From assembly GCA_902522955.1 (NCBI GenBank), contig CABYXR010000001.1, positions 62,001 to 126,000 of the forward strand: a DNA stretch of 64,000 nt, in the 5' to 3' direction. The DNA is from an uncultured Pelagibacteraceae bacterium. Its GTDB lineage: Bacteria > Pseudomonadota > Alphaproteobacteria > Pelagibacterales > Pelagibacteraceae. This document shows, piece by piece, positions 35,588 through 46,264 of the stretch. The translations under genes were made by a program, and so were the position numbers. Numbering within the stretch: the first letter of the stretch is position 1; each line of letters starts with the position of its first letter. The notes beneath the pieces are model-generated. The model was not told the DNA's origin. It did not search any database and saw nothing but the letters and a program-made list of their open reading frames with translations.

Positions 35588-36960
35588 TGTATTTTGCCCA
35601 AAATATAATTTTTTACTTCTGAATTTGAATTCCCAATAATATCAAATGTTTCCTTTTTATCTATATTCAATTTTAGATGTTCAGGTGAGACTAAATTTTC
35701 ACCTATAGCTTTTTTTATTGTATCATTAAACTTGTAAGGATGAGCTGTACCAAGAACAACTATATCTCCTAAATTTTTAAAACTTTTTGCTGCTCTTACA
35801 CCAGTAGCAGTATGAGGGTCAATTACAAATTTGTGTTCCTTGTATATCTCATCAATAATACTTACTGTCTCTTCATCTGTAACTTTTACTGCTTCAAAAT
35901 CTTTTTTGATTTTATCGACTTCTTTTTTTTCTAAATTAAATAAACTTTTTGATGATAAATCACTCATTAATGATCCTACCTTAGTATCACTTTCATCTAA
36001 TATATAATAAAGCAGCCTCTCAAAATTACTGGCAACTTGAATATCCATGCTTGGTGTGATGGTTGCTTTCACCGTATCAGGTTTATATTCACCTGTATTG
36101 ATTACTCTTTGTAAAATATCATTTTTATTTGTAGCAACTATAAGTTTATTAATTGGTAAACCCATTTTTTTTGCTACATATCCAGCATAGATATCTCCAA
36201 AATTACCAGTTGGCACTGAAAAGCTTAAATTGTTTTTTTTTAATTTGAAGAAAGAGTAAAAATAATAAACAATCTGACAAACAATTCTCACCCAATTGAT
36301 AGAATTTACGCCTGACATATTTATTTTTGATCTAAAACTATTTTCATTAAAAAGCTCTTTTACAATTTTTTGACAGTCATCAAATGAACCCTCTATAGCT
36401 ATATTGTAAATATTAGTTCCTCCAATAGTTGTCATTATTTTTCTTTGAATATTAGAAATTTTATTATGTGGATGCAGAACAAAAAGATTTATATTTTTTC
36501 TATTGCTTAATGCTGCTATAGCTGCTGAACCAGTGTCGCCTGATGTAGCAACAACGACATTTACAGTTTTATCTTTTGCGACTTCTAAGTGGTCATACAT
36601 ATTTCCAATTACTTGCATTGCAATATCTTTAAAAGCTAAAGTGGGTCCATGATAAAGTTCGAGAAGATTTATATTTCCAATTTTTTTTATATTTACGACT
36701 TCTTTATCTTTAAAACTACTATAAGATTTTTGAATCAGTGAGCTAAGTTCATTCTTTTTAATTTCACCTGAACAAAAATTAAAGATAATTTCGGTAGCGA
36801 GTTCATTATAATTTAGTTGACTTAAATTATTTAGTTCTTCTTGACTATACTTCTTTATTTCAGCAGGCAAAAATAACCCTCCGCCTGGTGCAAGTCCTCT
36901 TAAGAAAATATCTTTAAAACTAAATTCTAAAGATTTATCCCTAGTGCTAAAATAATTCAT
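35584..36960 (-). CDS. thrC: Threonine synthase
   Basis: A 458-residue PLP enzyme converting O-phosphohomoserine to threonine. The start MNYFSTRDKSLEFSFKDIFLRGLAPGGGLFLP is that of the ThrC class common in proteobacteria and fungi. The PLP lysine is in YHGPTLAFKDIAMQVIG and the phosphate loop region in VVATSGDTGSAAIAAL. It lies downstream of SURF1 and the oxidase genes with a 4-base overlap, an arrangement often seen in alphaproteobacteria. Confidence 0.97.
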   Translation of the reverse strand: MNYFSTRDKSLEFSFKDIFLRGLAPGGGLFLPAEIKKYSQEELNNLSQLNYNELATEIIFNFCSGEIKKNELSSLIQKSYSSFKDKEVVNIKKIGNINLLELYHGPTLAFKDIAMQVIGNMYDHLEVAKDKTVNVVVATSGDTGSAAIAALSNRKNINLFVLHPHNKISNIQRKIMTTIGGTNIYNIAIEGSFDDCQKIVKELFNENSFRSKINMSGVNSINWVRIVCQIVYYFYSFFKLKKNNLSFSVPTGNFGDIYAGYVAKKMGLPINKLIVATNKNDILQRVINTGEYKPDTVKATITPSMDIQVASNFERLLYYILDESDTKVGSLMSDLSSKSLFNLEKKEVDKIKKDFEAVKVTDEETVSIIDEIYKEHKFVIDPHTATGVRAAKSFKNLGDIVVLGTAHPYKFNDTIKKAIGENLVSPEHLKLNIDKKETFDIIGNSNSEVKNYILGKIQ

Positions 36961-37619
36961 TTTTTTCTTCTAAAATATAAATAATAAAAAATAATAGAAA
37001 TCGATATTGCATACCACGTTATAGCATATTTGAGGTGATTATTTGGCACATCAATACTAATTTTTTTTGGAAGAGGTGTCTTAGCTTGATTATCCTCTAA
37101 AAAAATTACGAAATTATTAAATTGTTCACCCGTTGCATTTCTTAGATCTTCTAAATTTATTGAAAACCAAATATTATTTTTAAGATCATTATCTGGTTTA
37201 AACATATTTGGTTTATATATTTCTCTTAAAAGTCCGATTATTTTTTTTTCAGACTCATTTTTAAGGTTTATGCTTGGGCTATCTTTAAGTTTTTTAACTA
37301 TCCAACCCCTGTTGATAAGGACGTTTTCATTTCTATTTGTTCTGAAAGGGGTTATTACATCATATCCAGGTTTACCATTATCGTTCAAACTATAAAGATA
37401 GATTTGTTTATCATAATCAAATTTTCCTTTAGTAGTAACTCTTTGGTAGTTTTTTTTAATCAAAGTTGAATATTCAATTGGGCTTGAGTTTAATCCATAA
37501 GTTATTTCACTAATCAACTCTAATTTCCATTGTAATCTATAAAGTTGCCAAGTACCTAACGCGCAAAATATTGTTACAAATAAAATTACGAATAGTTGAA
37601 ATAAAAATGCTTTTTTCAA
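36957..37619 (-). CDS. SURF1-family cytochrome oxidase assembly protein (TTG start likely)
   Basis: Two membrane helices flank a periplasmic domain: LFQLFVILFVTIFCALGTWQLYRLQWK at the start and YAITWYAISISIIFYYLYF at the end. The N-terminal GTWQLYRLQWK, with LINRGWIV and GLLRE in the middle, identifies SURF1, which helps insert heme a into oxidase subunit I. The tracked start (37676) would overlap ctaE by 50 bases. I prefer TTG at 37619, giving 220 residues, with GGGGAAG upstream overlapping the ctaE stop. The 5' boundary is uncertain. Confidence 0.88.
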   Translation of the reverse strand: MKKAFLFQLFVILFVTIFCALGTWQLYRLQWKLELISEITYGLNSSPIEYSTLIKKNYQRVTTKGKFDYDKQIYLYSLNDNGKPGYDVITPFRTNRNENVLINRGWIVKKLKDSPSINLKNESEKKIIGLLREIYKPNMFKPDNDLKNNIWFSINLEDLRNATGEQFNNFVIFLEDNQAKTPLPKKISIDVPNNHLKYAITWYAISISIIFYYLYFRRKK

Positions 37620-37626
37620 TTTGAGA

Positions 37627-38418
37627 TTAGCTTCCCCAAATATATATTGCAGCAAATAAGAATAGCCACACGACATCTACGAAATGCCAATACCAAGCTG
37701 CAGCCTCAAAACCAAAATGATGTTCTGAATTAGAGTGTCCTTTCATAGATCTAAATAGGCAAACTGCTAAAAAAATAGTTCCTATTATTACATGAAATCC
37801 ATGGAAACCCGTAGCCATATAAAAAGTTGACCCGTAAATATTTCCATCGATTGTAAAAGAAGCATGTTGATATTCATAAGCTTGAAAACAAGAAAAAATA
37901 AATCCTAAAAAAACTGTTAATATCAAACCATTTACTAAAGCTTTTCTATCATTTTCTAACATTGCGTGGTGCGCCCAAGTTACTGTTGTGCCTGATAATA
38001 GAAGAACCAAAGTATTTATTAAAGGAATATCCCATGGATCAAATGTTTCAATATCAGGCGGAGGCCATGTCGCTCCTACTGCCTCAGTTGGAAATAAACT
38101 TGCATTAAAATATGCCCAAAACCAAGCAACAAAAAACATAACTTCAGAGGCTATGAAAAGTGTCATTCCATATCTGTGACCTATTTGAACTATTGGAGTA
38201 TGATGACCTTCAAATTCAGCTTCCTTAATTACATCTCTCCACCACATGAATGCACCGTAAATGACTAATGCAAAACCAACTAAAAGTAACCATAAAGCTT
38301 TAGAATGAAAGTAATACACAGCTCCAAATGCTAAAACCAAAGTTGCAAAAGAAACATATATAGGCCATGGACTTGGGTCTACTAAATGAAATCCGTGTTT
38401 TTTTTCTTTTGAGGACAT
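37627..38418 (-). CDS. ctaE: Cytochrome c oxidase subunit III
   Basis: A 263-residue seven-helix subunit of the aa3-type oxidase. It has HGFHLVDPSPWPIYVS at the N-terminus, GMTLFIASEVMFFVAWFWAYF, GTTVTWAHHAML, GFHGFHVIIGTIFL and the C-terminal HFGFEAAAWYWHFVDVVWLFLF, all characteristic. It is encoded after ctaG and before SURF1 in the minus-strand oxidase cluster, 3 bases after the ctaG stop. Confidence 0.97.
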   Translation of the reverse strand: MSSKEKKHGFHLVDPSPWPIYVSFATLVLAFGAVYYFHSKALWLLLVGFALVIYGAFMWWRDVIKEAEFEGHHTPIVQIGHRYGMTLFIASEVMFFVAWFWAYFNASLFPTEAVGATWPPPDIETFDPWDIPLINTLVLLLSGTTVTWAHHAMLENDRKALVNGLILTVFLGFIFSCFQAYEYQHASFTIDGNIYGSTFYMATGFHGFHVIIGTIFLAVCLFRSMKGHSNSEHHFGFEAAAWYWHFVDVVWLFLFAAIYIWGS

Positions 38419-38421
38419 TTG

Positions 38422-38973
38422 TTAAACTTTATCTTTTTTATAATAATCTGATGAAAAAAAGGTAAATGACAATGTTACATCAGCAATATTTTTAGTCTTA
38501 TTATCATCCACAACTTTTGGATCTAAGAAAAATGTCAGGTTGAATTCTCTTTTTTCTCCAGCTTTAAGTGTTTGCTTCTCAAAACAAAAACAACCAATCT
38601 TATTTAAATAAATGCCAAAAGGAGCGGGTGAAACATTAAAAGAGGCTGAGCCTGATGAAAGTTGGTTATTTGGATTTTCAACATAAAATTTAACTGTGTG
38701 GACTTCTCCTGGTTTCAAATCTAAAGTTTTTATCTCTGGTGTGAATTTCCAGTTCAAAGTGCTATTAATATTTGTATCAAATCTCATTTTATAGTCTTGA
38801 TTTACTATTATTTTGGGAATTTCTTTATTAGAAGCATTTTGTGTGGTACCTCCAAAACCGGTTACTCTACAAAACAAATCATACAAAGGAACAGCAGCGA
38901 AAGATAATCCTAGCATGAGAAAAAAAATAGATATTAGTATTATTGGGGTAATTTTTTTTTTGTTTATATTCAT
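38422..38973 (-). CDS. ctaG: Cytochrome c oxidase assembly protein CtaG/Cox11
   Basis: A 183-residue membrane-anchored copper chaperone that builds the CuB site of subunit I. A single N-terminal helix (ITPIILISIFFLMLGLSFAAVPLYDLFCRVTGFGG) is followed by a beta-rich periplasmic domain with the copper-binding motif CFCFEKQTL. PLYDLFCRVTGFGGTTQ is a strong family signature. Its ATG shares its A with the stop of the small upstream gene (TAATG). Confidence 0.96.
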   Translation of the reverse strand: MNINKKKITPIILISIFFLMLGLSFAAVPLYDLFCRVTGFGGTTQNASNKEIPKIIVNQDYKMRFDTNINSTLNWKFTPEIKTLDLKPGEVHTVKFYVENPNNQLSSGSASFNVSPAPFGIYLNKIGCFCFEKQTLKAGEKREFNLTFFLDPKVVDDNKTKNIADVTLSFTFFSSDYYKKDKV

Positions 38974-39083
38974 TATATTTCCCTATTATAAATACCAATA
39001 TTATAAAAAGTAAGTACAAACAAAAAAACCATAAATAAAACCAAGAGCATAGCAGTAATTAAATTTTTTTTCTTTTTATTCAT
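38973..39083 (-). CDS. Small membrane protein between ctaB and ctaG (CoxF-like)
   Basis: Not in the ORF track. The minus strand from ATG at 39083 encodes 36 residues: a basic start MNKKKKNLITA, one hydrophobic helix (MLLVLFMVFLFVLTFY) and a short polar tail. Its start overlaps the ctaB stop as TGATG and its stop overlaps the ctaG start as TAATG, which is strong evidence of a translated, coupled gene. Several alphaproteobacterial oxidase operons carry a small single-helix gene at this place, called coxF in some. It may be a small assembly factor or accessory subunit; I infer this from position only. Confidence 0.75.
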   Translation of the reverse strand: MNKKKKNLITAMLLVLFMVFLFVLTFYNIGIYNREI

Positions 39084-40003
39084 CAAATTAATTTAAGTAA
39101 ACTTTCGATTAATAATAAAAGGAATATTATAAATAAGTATAATATAGAATATACAAATATTTTTCTTGAAATTATATTAGACTCTTTCGATTTGTTTTCT
39201 CTGAATAATTTATAACATAACAAGATATAGTAGCTTGTCATCATCAAAGAAGCAGTAAGATAAATTAAACCTCCTAAATTAAAAAAATAAGGGGCTATAA
39301 CAAACGGGGTCATTAATATTGAATATATAAGTATATTTAATTTTGTTTTTTGTATACCTGCAATGATTGGAAGCATTGGGATTTTTGCTCTCTTGTAATC
39401 ATCAGTTTTATAAAGACTTAGCGCCCAAAAGTGCGACGGCGTCCAAAGAAATATTATTAAAAATAATATAATTGGCTCAATTGAAATTTGACCTGTAGCG
39501 ATTGTCCATCCAATAACAGGAGGTAAAGCACCAGCTGCGCCTCCTATCACTATGTTTTGTGGAGTTTTTCTTTTTAACCAAATTGTATAAACAAAAAAAT
39601 AAAATCCGATAGTAAAAACTAATAAAGCTGAAGATAGTAAATTAGACGAATGATAAAGTATAGCTGATGATAAAAAAGTTAGTGCTATACCAAAATATAA
39701 AGCCTGTTTTTTTTTTACTTTTCCTGTTGGAATTGGTCTAAGACAAGTTCTGCTCATTAAAGCATCTAGATCTGACTCGTACCACATGTTAAGCGCACCC
39801 GCCGCTCCAGATCCCATCGCAACAGCTAATAGAGAAATAATAGAATTTGATAACGAGATAGAAGATAGTGAAATGATCATTCCAACCATACAAGTAAACA
39901 ATACTAGGGACATTACCCTAGGTTTCATAAGATTAAAAAAAGATTGTAAATTAAATACTAATCCTAATTTAGTATTTCTTGATTTTGTTAATATTTGGCT
40001 CAA
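39083..40003 (-). CDS. ctaB: Protoheme IX farnesyltransferase (heme O synthase)
   Basis: A 306-residue UbiA-superfamily membrane prenyltransferase making heme O for the oxidase. The first Asp-rich motif region is ALNMWYESDLDALMSRTCLRPIPTGK, followed by GAAGALPPVIGWTIATG and WTPSHFWALSLYKTDDYKRAKIPMLPI, all typical. The start codon is TTG at 40003, one base after the ctaD stop; the first in-frame ATG lies well inside the first conserved block. Its stop overlaps the small gene downstream. Confidence 0.96.
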   Translation of the reverse strand: MSQILTKSRNTKLGLVFNLQSFFNLMKPRVMSLVLFTCMVGMIISLSSISLSNSIISLLAVAMGSGAAGALNMWYESDLDALMSRTCLRPIPTGKVKKKQALYFGIALTFLSSAILYHSSNLLSSALLVFTIGFYFFVYTIWLKRKTPQNIVIGGAAGALPPVIGWTIATGQISIEPIILFLIIFLWTPSHFWALSLYKTDDYKRAKIPMLPIIAGIQKTKLNILIYSILMTPFVIAPYFFNLGGLIYLTASLMMTSYYILLCYKLFRENKSKESNIISRKIFVYSILYLFIIFLLLLIESLLKLI

Positions 40004-40004
40004 T

Positions 40005-42433
<2,429 letters not shown>

Positions 42434-42472
42434 AAGTTTTTATACATTTTTTAAATTATTTCACAATTTCTA

Positions 42473-43198
42473 TTAATGCGACAATTGATGAGAGTTATTG
42501 ATATAATTTACCAAGGAAATAGCGCTTATTACTGCTGTATCGGTCCTTAAAATGTTTTTCGAAATTGTAAAAGGTATTACGTTTGAGTAACTAAGCACAA
42601 GTTTTCTTTCTGGTGGTGAAAAATCTCCCTCAGGCCCTATTAATATAATTTTTGACCCAGCTCCTTTAATTTTTTCATATTTTAAATTTTCTTCGGAATT
42701 AATATCAGCAAATAAAAGTTTTGTAGTGGAATTCAGTCCAGAAATGAAATCTTTAAGTTTAATTATTTTTAATATTTTAGGAGGCGCAAATTGGTTTGAT
42801 TGCTCGGTGGCTTCAATAACAATTCTGTTTGCCCTTTCATAGTTTAATTCTTTAACTTCGGAACGCTCAGACACAATAGGAATAATCTTTGATACTCCTA
42901 GTTCTGTAGCTTTTTGTAAAATTAAATCCATGGGATTTTTTTTAACCAGACAAATTGCTAATTCAGAATTAGATGACTGAAAGGAGTCTTTTATCTTATT
43001 CATAAATTTTACTTCTACTCTATCTTTCTCCAAAAAAACTATCTCGCTTAACCATTCTCCTTCTTGATTGAAAAAATTTATATTTGATCCTTTTTTTAGT
43101 CTCATAACGTTTGTAACGTAATGAGTATGCTCTTTAGATAGTAAAGAAGTCATATTAGAAGTTATAGTGTCTCTATAATATAATCTTATGTTGCTCAT
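42473..43198 (-). CDS. rsmE: 16S rRNA m3U1498 methyltransferase
   Basis: A 241-residue SPOUT-class enzyme with an N-terminal PUA-like domain (HYVTNVMRLKKGSNINFFNQEGEWLSEI) and a C-terminal knot domain containing ELGVSKIIPIVSERSE, NRIVIEATEQSNQ, LIGPEGDFSPPE and NILRTDTAVISAISLVNY. These are RsmE signatures. It methylates U1498 of 16S rRNA in assembled 30S subunits. It is read on the minus strand upstream of ctaC and diverges from the CDGSH protein gene. Confidence 0.95.
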   Translation of the reverse strand: MSNIRLYYRDTITSNMTSLLSKEHTHYVTNVMRLKKGSNINFFNQEGEWLSEIVFLEKDRVEVKFMNKIKDSFQSSNSELAICLVKKNPMDLILQKATELGVSKIIPIVSERSEVKELNYERANRIVIEATEQSNQFAPPKILKIIKLKDFISGLNSTTKLLFADINSEENLKYEKIKGAGSKIILIGPEGDFSPPERKLVLSYSNVIPFTISKNILRTDTAVISAISLVNYINNSHQLSH

Positions 43199-43230
43199 AT
43201 GTTATTTATACAATAAAAATGATAGTTAAT

Positions 43231-43236
43231 TATAAT
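43231..43236 (+). promoter_or_regulatory. Possible -10 box of the CDGSH-HAD operon
   Basis: TATAAT lies 12 bases before the preferred ATG at 43249 in the divergent spacer with rsmE. If it is used, the tracked start at 43219 cannot be translated from this transcript, which supports the shorter protein. No clear -35 is seen. Confidence 0.35.
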
Positions 43237-43248
43237 AAAGAGGCAAAG

Positions 43249-43488
43249 ATGAATAAAGGAGAAAGAGCTGACAACAGTCCCATAGGAGTAAATGTTATTG
43301 AAGGTAAATCTTATTATTGGTGTACTTGTGGAAAAAGTTTTAAACAACCTTTTTGCGATGGATCTCATAAAGGATCAAAATTTGGACCGATGGTCTTTAA
43401 GGCCGATCAGACAAAAAAGGTTTTTTTTTGCACTTGTAAACAGACAGAAGATCCTCCCTTATGTGACGGATCTCACAACAAAAAATGA
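43249..43488 (+). CDS. Tandem CDGSH iron-sulfur protein
   Basis: A 79-residue protein from the ATG at 43249, preceded by AGAGG; the tracked 43219 start adds ten residues. It has two CDGSH zinc-finger-type motifs: CTCGKSFKQPFCDGSH and CTCKQTEDPPLCDGSH. Each provides three Cys and one His for a 2Fe-2S cluster, as in mitoNEET and in mitochondrial CISD3, which also has a tandem pair. A soluble redox or cluster-transfer role is inferred. It overlaps the HAD gene by 4 bases. Confidence 0.9.
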   Translation: MNKGERADNSPIGVNVIEGKSYYWCTCGKSFKQPFCDGSHKGSKFGPMVFKADQTKKVFFCTCKQTEDPPLCDGSHNKK

Positions 43489-44144
43489 AAACAACATCAA
43501 TAGTTTTTGATGCTTACGGCACATTGTTCGATGTCAACTCAGCGGCAGAAAATTGTAAAGATAAAATTGGAGATAAGTGGAAAAGTTTCGCAAACTTTTG
43601 GAGAACAACACAACTTGAGTACACTTGGCTCAGAAGTTTAATGAAAAGACATAAAGATTTCTGGCAAATAACAGAGGATAGTTTAGAAAAATCTATGGAA
43701 GTTTTTGGAATTGACAAAAATTTAAAAAATGAATTATTAAATCTCTATAAGGTTTTATCTCCTTACCCTGAAGTTAAAAAAGTCTTAGAAACTTTAAAAA
43801 AAAAAGATTTAAAACTATCTATATTATCAAATGGAACTCCTAGTCTTTTGAAAGAACTAGTTCATAGCAATAACTTGAATGGTTTATTTGATGATCTATT
43901 TTCCATTGAAGAGGTAAAAATTTATAAACCTTTCTCAAAAGTTTACGATCTACCTATTAATAAATATAAAATCAAACCTAATGAGGTAACATTTTTAAGT
44001 GCAAATACTTGGGATGTTTCTGGTGGGGGGAACTATGGTTATAATGCAGTATGGGTAAATAGAAGTAACGCTTTTTTTGATTATTTAGATTATAAACCTA
44101 AAAATGAAATTAACAATTTAACGCAGTTACTTAATTTAATTTAA
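43485..44144 (+). CDS. Haloacid dehalogenase-type hydrolase (type II)
   Basis: A 219-residue HAD-superfamily enzyme resembling L-2-haloacid dehalogenase. The nucleophile motif is IVFDAYGTLFDVNSA, motif II is LSILSNGTPSLLKELV, the Lys is in FSIEEVKIYKPFSKVYDLPI, and the last motif FLSANTWDVSGGGNYGYNAVWVNR has the SxNxWD form of dehalogenases. The substrate could be a short halogenated acid, but many members act on other 2-hydroxy or phosphate substrates. It lies between the CDGSH and pirin genes. Confidence 0.88.
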   Translation: MKTTSIVFDAYGTLFDVNSAAENCKDKIGDKWKSFANFWRTTQLEYTWLRSLMKRHKDFWQITEDSLEKSMEVFGIDKNLKNELLNLYKVLSPYPEVKKVLETLKKKDLKLSILSNGTPSLLKELVHSNNLNGLFDDLFSIEEVKIYKPFSKVYDLPINKYKIKPNEVTFLSANTWDVSGGGNYGYNAVWVNRSNAFFDYLDYKPKNEINNLTQLLNLI

Positions 44145-44159
44145 AAGTTATTATTTGAT

Positions 44160-45002
44160 ATGTCTTTAATCGAAGTAAAAAAAATTGTTAAAGCTTTAAA
44201 TGCTTCGGATGGAGCAGGCGTTAAATTAAAAAGAAGTATAGGAACGCCTGAAGCAGATTATATTGATCCATTTTTAATGCTTGATGAATTTGGTTCAGAT
44301 AACAAAGATGATTACATTGCGGGTTTTCCTCCTCATCCCCATAGAGGGATCGAAACAGTAACCTATATGTTAAGAGGTCAATTTGAACATGAGGATAGTA
44401 CAGGATCAAAAGGTAGAATGGAACCAGGCGATGTTCAGTGGATGAAAACAGGAAGAGGAATTATACACTCTGAAATGCCTGCAATGTCCGAAGGAAAATT
44501 ATTGGGTTTTCAACTTTGGATAAACATGCCAGCTAAATTGAAGAAAAATAAGCCCGAGTATCTTTTTATAAAAGGAAAAGAACTTGGGATTCATGAAGAT
44601 AATGAAAAGACAATCAAAGTTATAGCCGGAAAATATGAAAAAGCAGAAGGTCCTCAAACAAATCACAATGTAGAACCAATCTTTTTTCACGTTAAACTCG
44701 ATAAGGATAAATACTTTAAATTTGAAGTGCCTGAAAAACATAACTCTTTTATTTATTTACTAAGGGGTGAGTTAAAAATTGGTGAAAAAATGCATGATTT
44801 AACTGATGACTCAAATTTAATTTTACTTGATAACGGTAAAAAATTAATCGTTAAAGCAGTCAAAAAAACTGAATTTCTTTTTGTTGCAGGAAAACCAATT
44901 GGTGAACCCATTGCTAGAGGGGGGCCATTTGTTATGAATACAAAAGCTGAGATACTAGAGGCTATACAAGACTATAATAACGGAACATTTGCTAAATATT
45001 AA
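44160..45002 (+). CDS. Pirin-family protein
   Basis: A 280-residue double cupin. The N-terminal cupin has FDPFLMLDEFG-like sequence (DPFLMLDEFGSDN), the metal-binding FPPHPHRGIETVTYMLRGQFEHEDSTG, and PGDVQWMKTGRGIIHSEMP, giving the three-His/one-Glu site. The C-terminal cupin ends in GKPIGEPIARGGPFVMNTKAEILEAI, the usual pirin finish. Some pirins have quercetinase activity and others act as redox sensors; the role here is not determined. The next gene, a quinone oxidoreductase, begins 24 bp later. Confidence 0.93.
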   Translation: MSLIEVKKIVKALNASDGAGVKLKRSIGTPEADYIDPFLMLDEFGSDNKDDYIAGFPPHPHRGIETVTYMLRGQFEHEDSTGSKGRMEPGDVQWMKTGRGIIHSEMPAMSEGKLLGFQLWINMPAKLKKNKPEYLFIKGKELGIHEDNEKTIKVIAGKYEKAEGPQTNHNVEPIFFHVKLDKDKYFKFEVPEKHNSFIYLLRGELKIGEKMHDLTDDSNLILLDNGKKLIVKAVKKTEFLFVAGKPIGEPIARGGPFVMNTKAEILEAIQDYNNGTFAKY

Positions 45003-45026
45003 AAGTTCAAGTACGTTTCTTTAAAA

Positions 45027-46001
45027 ATGTCTAAATCAATAATTATCAAAAAGGTTGGGGGACCTGAAGTTTTAGAAATTCAAGAAAATAAAGTAACCTC
45101 ACCTGGTCCAGATGAAATTAAAGTTACTAATTATGCTATTGGCTTAAACTATATAGATACTTATCATAGATCTGGCTTGTACCCTCTTCCCATGCCAACT
45201 GGGATCGGCTTAGAAGCAGCAGGAAAAATAGATGAAGTAGGTTCTAATGTGAAAGAATTTAATAAAGGGGATAATATAGCTTATGCATCAATGCCGATTG
45301 GAGCTTATGCTAGTGAAAGAATTATACCCGCAAAAATTGCTGTAAAAGTTCCTGATGGAATTTCCCATAAACTAGCAGCAACTTTAATGACAAAAGGCCT
45401 AACGACAAATTATTTATTAACTAAAACTTATTTTCTTAAAGCTGGTGAAACAGTTTTATTTCATGCTGCTGCTGGGGGAGTTGGTCAAATTTTTGCTCAG
45501 TGGGCAAATAGTATCGGAGCAAAAGTAATTGGAACAGTTGGCTCTGAAGAAAAAATTAAAATAGCAAAAAAAAATGGTTATGAGCATGTAATTAATTATT
45601 CGAAAACTGATTTTGCAAAAGAAGTAATGAAAATTACTAATAATAAAGGTGTTCCAGCAGTATTTGATGGAGTTGGAAAAAAAACTTTTCAAGGATCACT
45701 GGCATGCTTGAAACCATTAGGTATGATGGTAAGCTTTGGTAATGCTTCAGGCCCTTTAGATCCTTTAAATGTTCCTAAAGATATTCAATCAAAAAGTCTT
45801 TTCTTTACTAGACCAACAATTGGTCATTACTTTACTAATAGAAAAGAGCTTCAAGCTGGAGCTGATGAAATTTTTAAAAAAGTAAAATTTGGAAAAATAA
45901 AGATAAGTATATCAAAAGAATATAAATTAAAGGATGCAGAACAGGCTCACAGAGATTTAGAGGCTAGAAAACTTATTGGACCCGCTATATTGATTCCTTG
46001 A
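45027..46001 (+). CDS. qor: NADPH:quinone oxidoreductase (zinc-independent MDR family)
   Basis: A 324-residue medium-chain reductase. It has YAIGLNYIDTYHRSGLYPLPMPTGIGLEAAGKI at the N-terminus, the nucleotide-binding motif LFHAAAGGVGQIFAQWANSIGAKVIGTVGSEEK, and NKGVPAVFDGVGKKTF, all typical of Qor/zeta-crystallin-like enzymes. Zinc-binding cysteines are absent. It probably reduces quinones or alpha,beta-unsaturated carbonyls. Its TGA overlaps the ATG of the DUF1289 gene (TGATG). Confidence 0.92.
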   Translation: MSKSIIIKKVGGPEVLEIQENKVTSPGPDEIKVTNYAIGLNYIDTYHRSGLYPLPMPTGIGLEAAGKIDEVGSNVKEFNKGDNIAYASMPIGAYASERIIPAKIAVKVPDGISHKLAATLMTKGLTTNYLLTKTYFLKAGETVLFHAAAGGVGQIFAQWANSIGAKVIGTVGSEEKIKIAKKNGYEHVINYSKTDFAKEVMKITNNKGVPAVFDGVGKKTFQGSLACLKPLGMMVSFGNASGPLDPLNVPKDIQSKSLFFTRPTIGHYFTNRKELQAGADEIFKKVKFGKIKISISKEYKLKDAEQAHRDLEARKLIGPAILIP

Positions 46002-46264
46002 TGAAAGAAAAGATAATATCTCCATGTATCAGCATTTGTAAAACAGATCCTGTGACAGGATATTGCTACGGTTGTGCAAGAACAAGTAGTGAAAAAAAAT
46101 TGTGGAAAGACGAAAATACCTTAAATGAATGGAAATTAAAAAGTTTAGAAAAAATAATCTCTAGAATGAAAGGATGGCAACGAGAGACATTTAAAGAGTC
46201 TTATCAACATAAAGTTGAGCACGGAATTTCTTTATTTAAAAAAGAGCAATTAGAGAAAAAATAG
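46001..46264 (+). CDS. DUF1289 cysteine-rich small protein
   Basis: An 87-residue protein from ATG 46001; the track includes one TTG codon upstream. The N-terminal block SPCISICKTDPVTGYCYGCARTSSE has four cysteines in the DUF1289 pattern C-x3-C-x8-C-x2-C, followed by W-rich LWKDENTLNEWK and a basic C-terminus. The cysteines probably bind zinc or an Fe-S cluster; function is unknown in the family. It is coupled to qor by TGATG. Its stop abuts the stop of the convergent DUF2721 gene with no gap. Confidence 0.85.
   Translation: MKEKIISPCISICKTDPVTGYCYGCARTSSEKKLWKDENTLNEWKLKSLEKIISRMKGWQRETFKESYQHKVEHGISLFKKEQLEKK

Noticed and set aside
43292-43510. 72-codon ORF overlapping the CDGSH gene in another frame
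   Set aside because: The CDGSH frame has clear double motifs; the alternative frame has none.
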